64,000 bases of DNA from CAVDHB01 sp963608705 (GTDB taxonomy: Bacteria > Bacteroidota > Bacteroidia > Bacteroidales > Bacteroidaceae): the NCBI GenBank assembly GCA_963608705.1, contig CAVDHB010000023.1, positions 62,001-126,000 of the forward strand, written 5' to 3'. Made by a program: the position numbers and the translations under genes. The stretch's first letter is position 1. Each line of letters opens with the position of its first letter. The notes under the pieces were generated by a model. It was given only the letters and a program-made list of their open reading frames with translations, ran no database searches and was not told the origin of the DNA. This document shows positions 1-8,519 of this stretch, piece by piece.

Positions 1-661
1 ACTTGTAATCCATGAACTTCAAAAAAGGATAGCAACACAAAGCAATGCAATCCTGTTCCGGCAATATCAGACGAGCCGCATTCCGCTGGAAGAACCGCAC
101 CAGCTTAGCTTCTATTCCGTCCTCCCTTATAGCTTTCAAATTTATCAGCATATATCCAGCCGAAATCTCATACGTGTTTATCAAGTCTATCTCCTCTTGG
201 GTGAAGTCTTTCGCATACCCCGGTAAATTACGGTTCTCCATCAAAGGGCGTGTACCAGCGAAATAGAATTTTTCATCGGGATAAAGAAAATAAGAGGAAG
301 AAATGTCCGCCGTGAATATCACGTCCACATCAGAGAAAAGAATACGATCATACTGCGGAAACAAATTCGCCGCCGTCATCTTATAGAAGACTTCTTTGGA
401 AAAATGAGCCTTATGACTCAGCGCAGTCCACCCCGTATCATAGCCGGGTGCCACGACAAACTCCAAAGACGCATTCGCTTTGTAACGTTCCACCACTCTT
501 CGCAACCTCCGCTTACTTTTCTCGTCCAACCCCGTATGTACCACATAGAGGCGGTAAAAATACGCTTTGGAAGCCTTGTCGAGCAACGAGTCAAAAGCCA
601 CGCATGCCGCCAACACATAGTAGCGGTCAAAAGTGAAAAATATAGGAATTGTCTGTTTCAT
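1..661 (-). CDS. Glycosyltransferase family 8 protein (3' end outside window)
   Basis: An open reverse-strand frame begins at the ATG at 659-661 and runs off the left edge, giving about 220 codons. The N-terminus (MKQTIPIFFTFDRYY) is the usual GT8 opening. The metal-binding DxD motif is seen as DVDVIFTADI (residues 111-120), and LPEQDCIAL further on resembles the conserved 'DQD' block. GT8 enzymes are retaining transferases that move a sugar from a nucleotide-sugar, often onto surface polysaccharide or LPS core. The acceptor cannot be read from the sequence. There is no signal peptide, so it should act in the cytoplasm. It starts 46 bp downstream of dnaA on the same strand and may be cotranscribed. 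The family call is firm; the substrate is unknown. Confidence 0.85.
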   Translation of the reverse strand, partial: MKQTIPIFFTFDRYYVLAACVAFDSLLDKASKAYFYRLYVVHTGLDEKSKRRLRRVVERYKANASLEFVVAPGYDTGWTALSHKAHFSKEVFYKMTAANLFPQYDRILFSDVDVIFTADISSSYFLYPDEKFYFAGTRPLMENRNLPGYAKDFTQEEIDLINTYEISAGYMLINLKAIREDGIEAKLVRFFQRNAARLILPEQDCIALCCYPFLKFMDYK

Positions 662-707
662 ATAGGCACAGTCAAGTAGAAAGCATATCTTGACTCCCCT
701 ACCGCAA

Positions 708-2105
708 TCACAACGACAGAGAAGCGTCTATCTCGTTCACCTCCTTACGGAAAGTGGCATCCACTTCCATCCGTCCAGACACCACCTTGCAGGAATGCAG
801 CACTGTGGCATGGTCTCTGTTGCCCACCAATGTACCGATTCTGGTCACAGACAGCTGCGTATGCTGCTGCGCCAAGTACATGGCAATCTGTCTTACCTGC
901 ACAAATATGCGCTTGCGACATTTGGAGAACAAGTCTTCCCGCTTCACGTCATAGCGTTCGCAAACCTTGTCTATAATCGTGTCCACCGTGATAGACTTCT
1001 TTTTCTCTTCTTTCGCCACCCGGTGTATAATCCGTTCGGCCAACGCAATGTCAATCGGACATTTGTACACGATGGAGAAAGCGAGGAATGAATTCACCAC
1101 TCCTTCCAGCTCACGCACGCTTCCGTCTACATTGTGGGCGATGAAATCCACCACATTGTCCGGGAATTTCAGTCCGTCCAGCTCTATCTTCTTCTTCAAG
1201 ATAGCCTTTCTCAACTCCTCGTTAGGCTTGTCCATCTCCACCTGCAACCCGCATTTGAAACGAGTGAGCAGACGCTCCTCCATACCTTCCAACGCCACGG
1301 GAGGACGATCGGAAGTGAGGATAATCTGACGACCGTTCTGGTACAAATGATTGAAGATATGGAAGAAGGTCATCTGTGTACTCTTCATGGAGACCAACTC
1401 CTGAATGTCATCGATAATCAGCACGTCAATACTCTGATAGAAATGAAGAAAATCATTTGTGCGATTATGGCGTACAGAGTCCGTGTACTGCACCAAGAAC
1501 AAATGGGCACTGATATACAGGACTCGTTTTGCGGGATATAAATCCCTTACTTTCAAACCGATGGCATTGACAAGATGCGTCTTTCCCACACCAGAGGCTC
1601 CGTAAAGGAAAAGAGGGTTGAAAGCGTTCCGTCCTGGTTGTTCCGCAATGGCTTCGCCGATACTACGGGACAACTTATTACTGACACCTTCCACAAAGTT
1701 ATCGAATGTGTAGTTCCGAATCAAGTGTGTGTTGAACTCCTGCGCAAACGACTGTTTGGAAGGCGCCTTGTTCTCGTTGACGACCGCTTGCGAAGTCGGT
1801 GCGTCTTCCGTCCTTTCCTGTCCTGCGGGCATATCCACCGTCACATGATGCATCTTATCTACCATCACCCGGTATTTAAGTTGCACCTCGCGACCGAAAT
1901 TCTTGAAGATTGCCGCACTGAGGACAGAGAAATACTTCCCTTCCAAATACTCATAGAAGTACTGGCTCGGAATGCCCAGACGCAGCACATTGTCTTCAAA
2001 AGACAGTGGCGTTATCGGGACAAACCATGCCTGGTACTGCTCCATGGGCAGGTTGTCTTTTATGAATTCCAGACTTGCATTCCACAACGACTGAAGTTTA
2101 TCCAT
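708..2105 (-). CDS. dnaA: Chromosomal replication initiator protein DnaA
   Basis: DnaA binds DnaA boxes at oriC, melts the origin and loads the helicase. The protein is 465 residues from the ATG at 2103-2105; a GTG one codon upstream would also fit, but ATG is preferred. Domain I is the N-terminal ~85 residues, followed by a low-complexity linker (~95-125). The AAA+ core has Walker A GASGVGKT (~169-176) and Walker B LIIDDIQEL (~230). The C-terminal helix-turn-helix carries the signature NRDHATVLHSCKVV. Length matches the family. dnaA is not next to dnaN or recF here; recF lies 61 kb away on the other strand. Upstream are tRNA-Lys and an AI-2E permease, and a GT8 gene follows. No cluster of DnaA boxes was seen around the gene. 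Confidence 0.97.
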   Translation of the reverse strand: MDKLQSLWNASLEFIKDNLPMEQYQAWFVPITPLSFEDNVLRLGIPSQYFYEYLEGKYFSVLSAAIFKNFGREVQLKYRVMVDKMHHVTVDMPAGQERTEDAPTSQAVVNENKAPSKQSFAQEFNTHLIRNYTFDNFVEGVSNKLSRSIGEAIAEQPGRNAFNPLFLYGASGVGKTHLVNAIGLKVRDLYPAKRVLYISAHLFLVQYTDSVRHNRTNDFLHFYQSIDVLIIDDIQELVSMKSTQMTFFHIFNHLYQNGRQIILTSDRPPVALEGMEERLLTRFKCGLQVEMDKPNEELRKAILKKKIELDGLKFPDNVVDFIAHNVDGSVRELEGVVNSFLAFSIVYKCPIDIALAERIIHRVAKEEKKKSITVDTIIDKVCERYDVKREDLFSKCRKRIFVQVRQIAMYLAQQHTQLSVTRIGTLVGNRDHATVLHSCKVVSGRMEVDATFRKEVNEIDASLSL

Positions 2106-2341
2106 CACACTTTTTCTTTATTCTATAAACACACTTAATTCCTTGATTTCATATTCGGGAATGCAAAGTTCGCAACTTTTTTCGACATATACAATAGCTT
2201 GTGAAGCGACACTTAGACGAAGGGCATACAATATACTGATACCCAAAACAATACAAATCACATAAAATTTAGGAAGCTCACCATTCTTAGTACGCATAAA
2301 AAAAGACGTTCAGCCTCTAAGGTGCAGAACGTCATCCATTG

Positions 2342-2414
2342 TGACTCGTTTGGGGTTCGAACCCAAGACCCCAACATTAAAAGTGTTGTGCTCTACCAGC
2401 TGAGCTAACGAGTC
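2342..2414 (-). tRNA. tRNA-Lys (anticodon TTT)
   Basis: The reverse strand folds as a 73-nt tRNA. The acceptor stem pairs GACTCGT (2408-2414) with ACGAGTC (2343-2349), with discriminator A at 2342. The D-arm (TAGCTCAGCTGGTAGAGCA) and T-arm (GGTTCGAACC) are standard. The anticodon loop CTTTTAA gives TTT. CCA is not encoded. The gene stands alone between dnaA and the AI-2E permease gene. Confidence 0.97.
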
Positions 2415-2483
2415 ATCGTACTTTGGGAGATCCGACACAGTGTGTCGCTTTCTCATAAGCGGGTGCAAAGGTACGGATTATTT

Positions 2484-3608
2484 TCAAAACTCCAAACTAT
2501 CCGCCTGTTTTTTTTCATATTTTGCGCTTTGCACTTTGTCCAAACGCACTATATACTGCTTATAATAGGATATTATCAACGTGGTGAGCGGAATGGCGAT
2601 AATCATTCCCATAATCCCCAACAGACATCCCCATACAGACAGAGAAAGCAGAATGACCACGGGATTCAACCCTGTGATACGCCCCATGATGCGAGGTATC
2701 AGCACACCGTCCTCCACTACTTGCACTACCACGTAGACCAGCATCGTCAAACCTACCATCATCCAAAAGTTCTCGCCCGTATCCGCCGATTTCAACAACG
2801 CCAACAGAAAAGCCACGGGCAGCGAGATAACCTTTAGATAAGGCACAATGGTCAGCACCCCCACCATGATGCCTAACCCGATAGCCAACGGAAGCCCGAT
2901 GAGACTGAATCCCACACAAGACAAGACACCAGACAACAACGCCACCAACGCCTGCCCTCTCATATATTTGTTCATCCCCACACTTGCATCTTGCGCCACA
3001 CGCTCCACAAACCTGCGCTGTCTGAGGGGTACTAATTTTATCCATCCGACCGTCACGGAGTCATAATACTGGAGTATCAGGAAAAGATACAGCAGCACGA
3101 TGCACGAGGCCACCAAGCTAAACACCACACTCAGCGAGTCTGACAATATGCCCCACAGCTGTGGCACAATCGCCTTTACAGCGGTCATGATATTCCCCAC
3201 CGTGAAAAGCTCATGCAACTGCTGCGGCGTAATGACATCCATCACGAACAACTCCACCGACTTGGGAATGGAGGCAGAAGACGTACCGTCCACGATGTAT
3301 TTCACAAACAAGTCCTTCGCCTTCACACACTCTTCTATAAAAGGAGGGAAAAGGAAATAGAAACCCATCCCGATAACGCCTATCACTATCAACATCGACA
3401 GCAAAGCAGACAAAGCTTTGTTGCGCACACGGCAACGAGTACGTAGCCATTTTGTCAACGGATACATCCAGTAAGCCAACAGCATGGCGATGAAAAAAGG
3501 AAGCAGCACCTCGCTCAATATATTCAGCAAATAGATGACGAAAACCACGGAAGCCACCACCAGCAATCCTCGCACAAAACGGTCGAATGTTATTTTCTGT
3601 CTTTCCAT
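2484..3608 (-). CDS. AI-2E family transporter (PerM/YdiK-like)
   Basis: A 374-residue polytopic membrane protein. The N-terminal hydrophobic pairs (~15-35 and 36-50) are followed by a third segment (~62-82), an extracytoplasmic stretch, and a long C-terminal hydrophobic block rich in GxxxG and proline. This block includes the segments containing LIGLPLAIGLGIMVG and MGRITGLNPVVILLSL. That layout is typical of the AI-2E exporter superfamily (eight predicted helices), named after E. coli TqsA but with mostly unknown cargo. The ATG at 3606-3608 gives a normal length. It is a single gene facing away from rsmI. The family is secure; transport of AI-2E itself is not implied. Confidence 0.9.
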   Translation of the reverse strand: MERQKITFDRFVRGLLVVASVVFVIYLLNILSEVLLPFFIAMLLAYWMYPLTKWLRTRCRVRNKALSALLSMLIVIGVIGMGFYFLFPPFIEECVKAKDLFVKYIVDGTSSASIPKSVELFVMDVITPQQLHELFTVGNIMTAVKAIVPQLWGILSDSLSVVFSLVASCIVLLYLFLILQYYDSVTVGWIKLVPLRQRRFVERVAQDASVGMNKYMRGQALVALLSGVLSCVGFSLIGLPLAIGLGIMVGVLTIVPYLKVISLPVAFLLALLKSADTGENFWMMVGLTMLVYVVVQVVEDGVLIPRIMGRITGLNPVVILLSLSVWGCLLGIMGMIIAIPLTTLIISYYKQYIVRLDKVQSAKYEKKQADSLEF

Positions 3609-3714
3609 GTCACAATTACGATAAGAAGTATACGCGAATGTACAAAAAAGCTCCCATTATACGAAACATCTGTTAAATAATTATCATTATATCGCATGGA
3701 TTGTATTTTATAAC

Positions 3715-3722
3715 TATATTTG
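3715..3722 (+). promoter_or_regulatory. Bacteroidota -7 element for rsmI
   Basis: TATATTTG matches TAnnTTTG and lies 22 bp before the rsmI ATG. No good -33 TTTG was seen at the right spacing, so the call rests on the -7 box alone. Confidence 0.5.
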
Positions 3723-3744
3723 TCCACAATTACACACAGAAAGA

Positions 3745-4449
3745 ATGGGAATATTATACATCATACCTACCCCCGTAGGTAACATGGAAGATATGACATA
3801 CCGTGCGGTACGCCTGCTGAAAGAGGCAGACTTGATACTGGCGGAGGACACCCGCACCTCGGGTATCCTCTTGAAGCACTACGGCATCAAGAATACCTTG
3901 ATTTCGCATCATAAATACAATGAGCATCAGACGGTGGAACACGTGGTGGAGAAAATCAACGCGGGCATGACAGTGGCTCTTATCTCTGACGCCGGCACTC
4001 CCGGCATCTCCGACCCTGGCTTCCTGCTCTCCCGAGAATGCGCCCGTCATGGCATCACGGTGCAGACCCTGCCCGGCGCCACGGCTTGCATTCCCGCCAT
4101 TGTATCCTCCGGCTTGCCATGCGACCGGTTCTGCTTTGAAGGCTTCCTTCCTCAAAAGAAAGGACGTGCCACCCGACTGGCCTCGCTGAAAGACGAAGAA
4201 CGCACCATGGTGTTCTACGAATCTCCTTACCGGGTGCTGAAAACCCTACAGCAGTTCGCCGAAACCTTCGGCCCTGAGAGAGAAGTGTCCGTCTGCCGTG
4301 AGATTTCGAAGATTCACGAAGAAAGCGTGAGAGGCACCTTGCAGGAAGCCATCTCCCATTTCACGGAACACGCCCCCAAGGGAGAGTTCGTCATCGTGGT
4401 GGCGGGAAAAGACAAAAAGAATACAAACCATACAGACAATAGCTTATGA
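3745..4449 (+). CDS. rsmI: 16S rRNA (cytidine(1402)-2'-O)-methyltransferase
   Basis: RsmI 2'-O-methylates C1402 in the decoding centre of 16S rRNA using SAM. The 234-residue protein has the tetrapyrrole-methylase fold and the family hallmarks: YIIPTPVGNMEDMTYRA at the N-terminus, ADLILAEDTRTS, ALISDAGTPGISDPG, LPGATACIPAIVSSGLP and VFYESPYR. It is shorter than the E. coli protein because it lacks the C-terminal helical extension, which is common in Bacteroidota. Its stop overlaps the start of the next gene (ATGA at 4446-4449), implying translational coupling to a lipoprotein. Confidence 0.95.
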   Translation: MGILYIIPTPVGNMEDMTYRAVRLLKEADLILAEDTRTSGILLKHYGIKNTLISHHKYNEHQTVEHVVEKINAGMTVALISDAGTPGISDPGFLLSRECARHGITVQTLPGATACIPAIVSSGLPCDRFCFEGFLPQKKGRATRLASLKDEERTMVFYESPYRVLKTLQQFAETFGPEREVSVCREISKIHEESVRGTLQEAISHFTEHAPKGEFVIVVAGKDKKNTNHTDNSL

Positions 4450-5318
4450 AAAAAATCATCCTGTTAGCAATGTGCGCGGCCATGTTAGCCTCCTGCTCGA
4501 AAGAGAAGAAAGACACCAAAGCCGTGGCCGACTCCACTGCGGTACAAGACTCGCTGTCGGGCATCATCTCGCAAAAGGACCAGGAACTGAACGAAATCAT
4601 GTCCACGTTCAACGACATCCAGAAAGGTCTGAACGAAATCACCGCCGCACAAGGACGTGTCACCGTGGAGAAAGGCAATACAGAAAACCCCGCCAACCGG
4701 AAAGCCATCATCGAGGACTTGAAATTCATCCAAGGTAAACTGGCGCAGAACAAGGCGGAAATCGCCAGACTGAAACAACGGCTCCGGAACAGCTCGCTGA
4801 AGTCCACGCAAATCGCCAACACGCTGCAAGAGTCCATCAACAACCTTACCGCTGAACTGGACCAAAAAAACAAACAGATACAGGCGTTAAGGGATGAGCT
4901 GGCCGCAAAAAACATTGTCATCGCCCAGCAAGGACAACAGATTGACGACCTCAATACCAACGTGAACACGCTCACGGAAGACAACAACGCCAAACAGCGG
5001 GTAGTAAACGCACAGGACAAAGCCCTGAACACGGCTTACTTCGTTTTCGGCACGAAAAGAGAGCTGAAAGAGCAGAAGATTCTCAAAAGCGGTGACGTAT
5101 TGCGTGGAAACGACTTCAACAAAGACTACTTCACGAAGATTGACATCCGCACCGACCGTGAAATCAAGCTCTATTCCAAGAAAGCGAAACTCCTGACCTC
5201 ACACCCGGCAGGTTCCTATAATTTAACCAAAGATTCCAAAGGACAATACATCCTTTACATCACGAATCCGACCTCTTTCTGGAGCGTGAGCCGTTACCTG
5301 GTCATTTTAGTAAGATAA
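4446..5318 (+). CDS. Coiled-coil lipoprotein of unknown role
   Basis: A 290-residue predicted lipoprotein. The signal peptide ends in a lipobox (MLASCSKEKK, Cys ~17). Residues ~30-185 are charged and heptad-like with many Gln, Asn, Lys and Glu (for example SQKDQELNEIMSTFNDIQ), indicating a long coiled coil. The last ~95 residues form a compact domain with ELKEQKIL, GDVLRGNDFNKDYFT and a hydrophobic end (SFWSVSRYLVILVR). It overlaps rsmI by 4 bp and ends at a strong terminator. Similar Bacteroides proteins have been called Cbp1-type collagen-binding adhesins. I recall that name but cannot confirm the match, and no adhesin motif is visible. Location is probably periplasmic or outer-membrane attached. 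Confidence 0.7.
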   Translation: MKKIILLAMCAAMLASCSKEKKDTKAVADSTAVQDSLSGIISQKDQELNEIMSTFNDIQKGLNEITAAQGRVTVEKGNTENPANRKAIIEDLKFIQGKLAQNKAEIARLKQRLRNSSLKSTQIANTLQESINNLTAELDQKNKQIQALRDELAAKNIVIAQQGQQIDDLNTNVNTLTEDNNAKQRVVNAQDKALNTAYFVFGTKRELKEQKILKSGDVLRGNDFNKDYFTKIDIRTDREIKLYSKKAKLLTSHPAGSYNLTKDSKGQYILYITNPTSFWSVSRYLVILVR

Positions 5319-5338
5319 CCCTTTCATATACTTTTATA

Positions 5339-5380
5339 AATCACCCCCGCAGTCTTTTCGATTGTGGGGGTGATTATTTT
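5339..5380. terminator. Bidirectional terminator after the rsmI-lipoprotein pair
   Basis: Near-perfect hairpin: AATCACCCCC (5339-5348) pairs with GGGGGTGATT (5366-5375), followed by ATTTTATTT on the + strand. It sits between the convergent lipoprotein and HMA-domain genes, so it can serve both. Confidence 0.85.
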
Positions 5381-5717
5381 ATTTGCGATAATGGCAGCAG
5401 GGAGGCAGTGCTTCATACACTTTCTCATCCGCCTTCGCCGACTTCGTGTCGTGACCTGCTCCGGCCAGTGCCTTTTCGATGGACAAGATATCCGTCTTCT
5501 TGTCATTATATTTCAACAACAACTGCTTCGTCTTCTGATTCCATACAGCGGCGGAAACTCCTTTCACGGACAAAGCCGTCTTTTGAATCCGTTCTTTGCA
5601 ATGCTCACATTTACCGTCCACAAACAATTTCGCCTTCTGCGTCTTCGCCTGCACTGCGGTCATACACATAAGCCCCATAAAAAGAGCCGTCATTTTCATA
5701 CCAATATTTCTCATCAT
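5379..5717 (-). CDS. Secreted heavy-metal-associated (HMA) domain protein
   Basis: A 112-residue protein with an N-terminal signal peptide (basic MMRNIGMK, hydrophobic core, cleavage after TAVQA) and then a single HMA/ferredoxin-like domain. The CxxC metal site is seen as DGKCEHCKERIQKTA, and the rest of the fold (VKGVSAAVW, KQLLLKYN) follows the pattern of copper chaperones and MerP. Here Cys-Glu-His-Cys replaces the more common MxCxxC. The C-terminus ends in LPPCCHYRK, a second possible thiol/metal cluster. The likely role is periplasmic binding of Cu or a similar soft metal. It is a lone gene with no efflux ATPase beside it. Confidence 0.8.
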   Translation of the reverse strand: MMRNIGMKMTALFMGLMCMTAVQAKTQKAKLFVDGKCEHCKERIQKTALSVKGVSAAVWNQKTKQLLLKYNDKKTDILSIEKALAGAGHDTKSAKADEKVYEALPPCCHYRK

Positions 5718-5808
5718 ATAGTCTGTTTATTTATTATTCCAACCGCAAAGATAAGACTTTGCAACAAGACCTTTGTTATAATATTATGGGAATATGTTAC
5801 GAATACAA

Positions 5809-5836
5809 GTAGAGACGCGATTAATCGCGTCTCTAC
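5809..5836. repeat. 28-bp perfect palindrome, dispersed repeat copy 1
   Basis: The half-site GTAGAGACGCGATT is followed immediately by its exact reverse complement. A second, slightly diverged copy occurs at 41298-41323. It lies between the HMA gene and the end of pit, and has no T-run, so it does not look like an ordinary terminator here. Confidence 0.8.
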
Positions 5837-5889
5837 ATAAATTATGTTCTACCTTCAGGCGAATATAGATAATCTGTCAATATAACTTC

Positions 5890-6921
5890 TCAACACAAAG
5901 GATCCAAAAGCAAGTAAATCCCCGCACCTATCAGTCCGCTCACGGGAATAGTCAGAATCCACGCCACTAACAAGTCCTTGGTTACTCCCCAGCGGACAGC
6001 GGACAGACGCTTTGTAGCACCTACACCCATGATACAGCCCACGATGGTGTGCGTGGTGCTGACGGGAATCTTCAGATATTCAGTTAAATACAGCGTGAAA
6101 GCACCGGCAGTCTCAGCCACCACTCCCTCCAACGGAGTCACTTTCGTAATCTTCCCTCCCATCGTCTTGATGATTTTCCATCCGCCAGACATCGTGCCTA
6201 CAGCAATCGCCGCAAAACAAGAGAAGGCCACCCAGTCGGGCATCTCGTCAATGGAAGCGATACCCCAGTCAATGGCGTGCTGATGGTGAGCGCAAATAAG
6301 AGCGGCCACCAAGATACCCATCACCTTCTGGGAATCATTCATACCATGCCCGATACTGAACAAGGCACTGGAGACAAGCTGCAGATGCTTGAACCAACGC
6401 TCCGCCTTCTGATGGTGTACCTTGCGGCAGATGTTCATGACAAGAATCGTGAACAGGAAAGCGGTAATCATACCTATCACGGGAGCCAGCACAATGAAAG
6501 CGGCGATTTTCAGCACCACGCCTGAATGCACTGCGGCGAATCCGTTGGCCATGATGGCCGCTCCGGCGAAACCGCCAATCAATGTGTGGGAAGAAGAAGA
6601 GGGTATTCCTTTCCACCACGTAAGAATATTCCATACAATAGCGGCGATGATTCCCGCAAGAATCACCGGCAAGGTGATGTAATGTTCATAAACTGTCTTG
6701 GAAACCGTGTTGGCGATGCCAAAGCCTCCTACCAGGTATTTGGCGATGAAGAAAGAGACAAAATTAAAAAAGGTGGCCCACAACACGGCTTGGAAAGGGG
6801 TCAGCACCTTTGTGGCCACAATCGTGGCAATGGCGTTGGAGGCGTCGTGAAAACCGTTCGTGAAATCGAACACCAGTCCGAGGACGATAATCAGCACCAA
6901 AAGAATAAGGGCGGTAGTCAT
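5890..6921 (-). CDS. pit: Inorganic phosphate transporter, PiT (PHO4) family
   Basis: A 343-residue membrane protein of the PHO4 superfamily, which couples phosphate (or metal-phosphate) uptake to an ion gradient across the inner membrane. The two signature repeats are visible: FDFTNGFHDASNAIATIVATK near the N-terminus and the inverted counterpart ETAGAFTLYLTEYLKIPVSTTHTI in the C-terminal half, plus the GIPSSSSHTLIGGFAGA block. Length is on the short side for PiT but typical for Bacteroidota. It lies 4 bp downstream of a DUF47/PhoU-like gene and is evidently cotranscribed with it from the promoter at 7643-7677. Confidence 0.93.
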   Translation of the reverse strand: MTTALILLVLIIVLGLVFDFTNGFHDASNAIATIVATKVLTPFQAVLWATFFNFVSFFIAKYLVGGFGIANTVSKTVYEHYITLPVILAGIIAAIVWNILTWWKGIPSSSSHTLIGGFAGAAIMANGFAAVHSGVVLKIAAFIVLAPVIGMITAFLFTILVMNICRKVHHQKAERWFKHLQLVSSALFSIGHGMNDSQKVMGILVAALICAHHQHAIDWGIASIDEMPDWVAFSCFAAIAVGTMSGGWKIIKTMGGKITKVTPLEGVVAETAGAFTLYLTEYLKIPVSTTHTIVGCIMGVGATKRLSAVRWGVTKDLLVAWILTIPVSGLIGAGIYLLLDPLC

Positions 6922-6925
6922 ACTC

Positions 6926-7573
6926 CTAAGCGTATTTAACGATGATAGTCTTCAGAATCTTGCCTACCTGCTCCGCAGCGTCAGTGGCCTTTTCCAATTC
7001 GTTGAGAATCTCCTTTATCTTAATCAGCTCCACTGCGTCCTTCTCGTTCTCAAACAGTGTGATAATAGCTGATTCATAGATGTCGTCCGCCTCGTTCTCC
7101 AAGTCATGCAAAGTCTTGCAATGCGTTTTCAGACGCTCGGCGTTCTTCCTTACGGAATCCAGCTCGCTCATCGCATAGGTGATGGCTTCTGCGTCTTTCT
7201 GGATAATGGAGCCAATCTTCTGGAAATCCACGTTCTTGTTTTTCGGATGATAGATGGCGATACGCTTGGCGGCACTGTTGATACGGTCTATCACGTCATC
7301 CGTATGGTTCGCCAACGCATGAATATCCTCCCGGTCGAAAGGAGCGAGGAAAGACACGCTCAGCTGATTGAAAATCTCGTTGGAAATCTCATCGCCCTCT
7401 CTCTCCTTGTCTTTTATGAGACGATAGTATTCCTCTTGTTTCTCCGCATCAGCATATTGCAGACATTCCACTAAAAGCCCGGTGGCTTCTTTCAACACGT
7501 TGGACAAATTCTCCAACAGCACGAAGAACTTGGGTTCTTTCGGTGCGAAACGACTGAAAAATGAGTTATTCAT
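6926..7573 (-). CDS. DUF47 family (PhoU-like) phosphate-transport regulator
   Basis: A 215-residue all-helical cytoplasmic protein. The pattern of the DUF47/PhoU_div family is clear: FFSRFAPKEPKFFVLLENL at the N-terminus, KDKEREGDEISNEIFNQL in the middle with acidic metal-binding residues, and LHDLENEADDIYESAI in the second repeat. Members are found beside PiT transporters and are thought to modulate them. Here the gene precedes pit by 4 bp, supporting a two-gene phosphate uptake operon. The start (ATG at 7571-7573) leaves a 5' leader of about 60 nt from the predicted promoter. Confidence 0.92.
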   Translation of the reverse strand: MNNSFFSRFAPKEPKFFVLLENLSNVLKEATGLLVECLQYADAEKQEEYYRLIKDKEREGDEISNEIFNQLSVSFLAPFDREDIHALANHTDDVIDRINSAAKRIAIYHPKNKNVDFQKIGSIIQKDAEAITYAMSELDSVRKNAERLKTHCKTLHDLENEADDIYESAIITLFENEKDAVELIKIKEILNELEKATDAAEQVGKILKTIIVKYA

Positions 7574-7642
7574 GAGTCTGTTTAATTTATTTCTCCTTTG
7601 TCTTATGAACGGGGATTTTTCAATACACCCCGATTCTTACTG

Positions 7643-7677
7643 CAAAGATACTACATCTGTGTTACAAAACCGTTACA
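7643..7677 (-). promoter_or_regulatory. Promoter with Pho-box-like direct repeats (DUF47-pit)
   Basis: On the reverse strand a -7 box TATCTTTG (7643-7650) is preceded by two TGTAAC half-sites (7672-7677 and 7661-7666) with an 11-bp period. The repeats take the place of the -33 box, 10 bp upstream of the -7 box. Direct repeats with 11-bp spacing that replace the -35 are the known layout of PhoB-activated promoters. The link to PhoB here is inference. Confidence 0.55.
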
Positions 7678-7831
7678 TTTCCGCAGAATCTTTCACTTTC
7701 TCCCCTTTTCTTATGAAAGAAGTTGAAAATCCCGGCGTACCTGTGCATAGCTCCGTGGATAGCTATCTCTCCTACAACAAAGCCTATACATATAGAATTT
7801 CACATCAATGACTCCATGAAGTTGTGTCGAG

Positions 7832-8425
7832 TTAAAAACTCAGTCCTAATTTTAAATTTGCCGAGTTCTTGTACTCATATCCAATTTGCCAACCAGTATA
7901 ATTGATACCTATTGAGACTAATTTGGTTAACTGATAATCATACCCCGCTGATACAGAAATAGCAAAGCGGGTTGATTTGTCTATCTGAGTATCTACCATA
8001 TCATAGCCAGCACCAGGAGAGATGGTTATATAATCTTTCTGTTCTTCTGAAGAACCTAAGCCAACAGTCCCTTGCAAGTACATTGTATGTCTTTTCCTGT
8101 GCAAAAAATCATAGCCAAGACCGACACCTAACATATAATCCCTCACACTATTTGACAGATTAAAATTATAAGATACATTATCTCTTATATAACTGGTCGA
8201 TGTCTGACCGTCATTAACACCCGCATGGAAATTCATTACGGCGTAAATGTTTTTCCACAAATAACGATCATACTCTATTCCCACATTATAACCATTCCCC
8301 TTTCTTTGTTCAGGGAAATGTTCATAACCTCCGACAAGCGCAAACTTACCCGCCCTTGTTTCCTGCGCAAAAGTGCAAAAAGGAATAATGCCTGCCAATG
8401 CAAATAAAACTGTCTTTCTATTCAT
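7832..8425 (-). CDS. Outer-membrane beta-barrel protein of unknown role
   Basis: A 197-residue exported protein. The signal peptide ends near CTFAQETRAG. The rest alternates aromatic and polar residues in short strands (YNVGIEYDRYLWKNIYAVMNF, YLQGTVGLGSS, FAISVSAGYDYQ, LKLGLSF) and ends in a C-terminal Phe, as expected for an 8- to 10-stranded barrel. The start at 8423-8425 is chosen over an ATG at 8438-8440 because the latter overlaps the -7 box TACCTTTG (8438-8445). This leaves a 5' leader of only a few bases. It is a single gene, divergent from nothing and next to the B12 operon terminator. Function unknown. Confidence 0.7.
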   Translation of the reverse strand: MNRKTVLFALAGIIPFCTFAQETRAGKFALVGGYEHFPEQRKGNGYNVGIEYDRYLWKNIYAVMNFHAGVNDGQTSTSYIRDNVSYNFNLSNSVRDYMLGVGLGYDFLHRKRHTMYLQGTVGLGSSEEQKDYITISPGAGYDMVDTQIDKSTRFAISVSAGYDYQLTKLVSIGINYTGWQIGYEYKNSANLKLGLSF

Positions 8426-8437
8426 TGTAGTTTTTTG

Positions 8438-8445
8438 CAAAGGTA
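8438..8445 (-). promoter_or_regulatory. -7 element for the beta-barrel gene
   Basis: TACCTTTG on the reverse strand, 13 bp upstream of the chosen ATG (8425). It decides the start codon of that gene. Confidence 0.55.
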
Positions 8446-8454
8446 CAAAAAAGT

Positions 8455-8500
8455 AGAGAAAAACAACACAGGCCGTGCAATCTTCTTACACGGCCTGTGA
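8455..8500. terminator. Terminator at the end of the B12 operon
   Basis: A perfect 11-bp stem: CACAGGCCGTG (8467-8477) with CACGGCCTGTG (8489-8499). On the reverse strand it is followed by TTGTTTTTCTC, so it ends the btuB operon. Confidence 0.88.
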
Positions 8501-8519
8501 TTATATACAAATCAATTGA

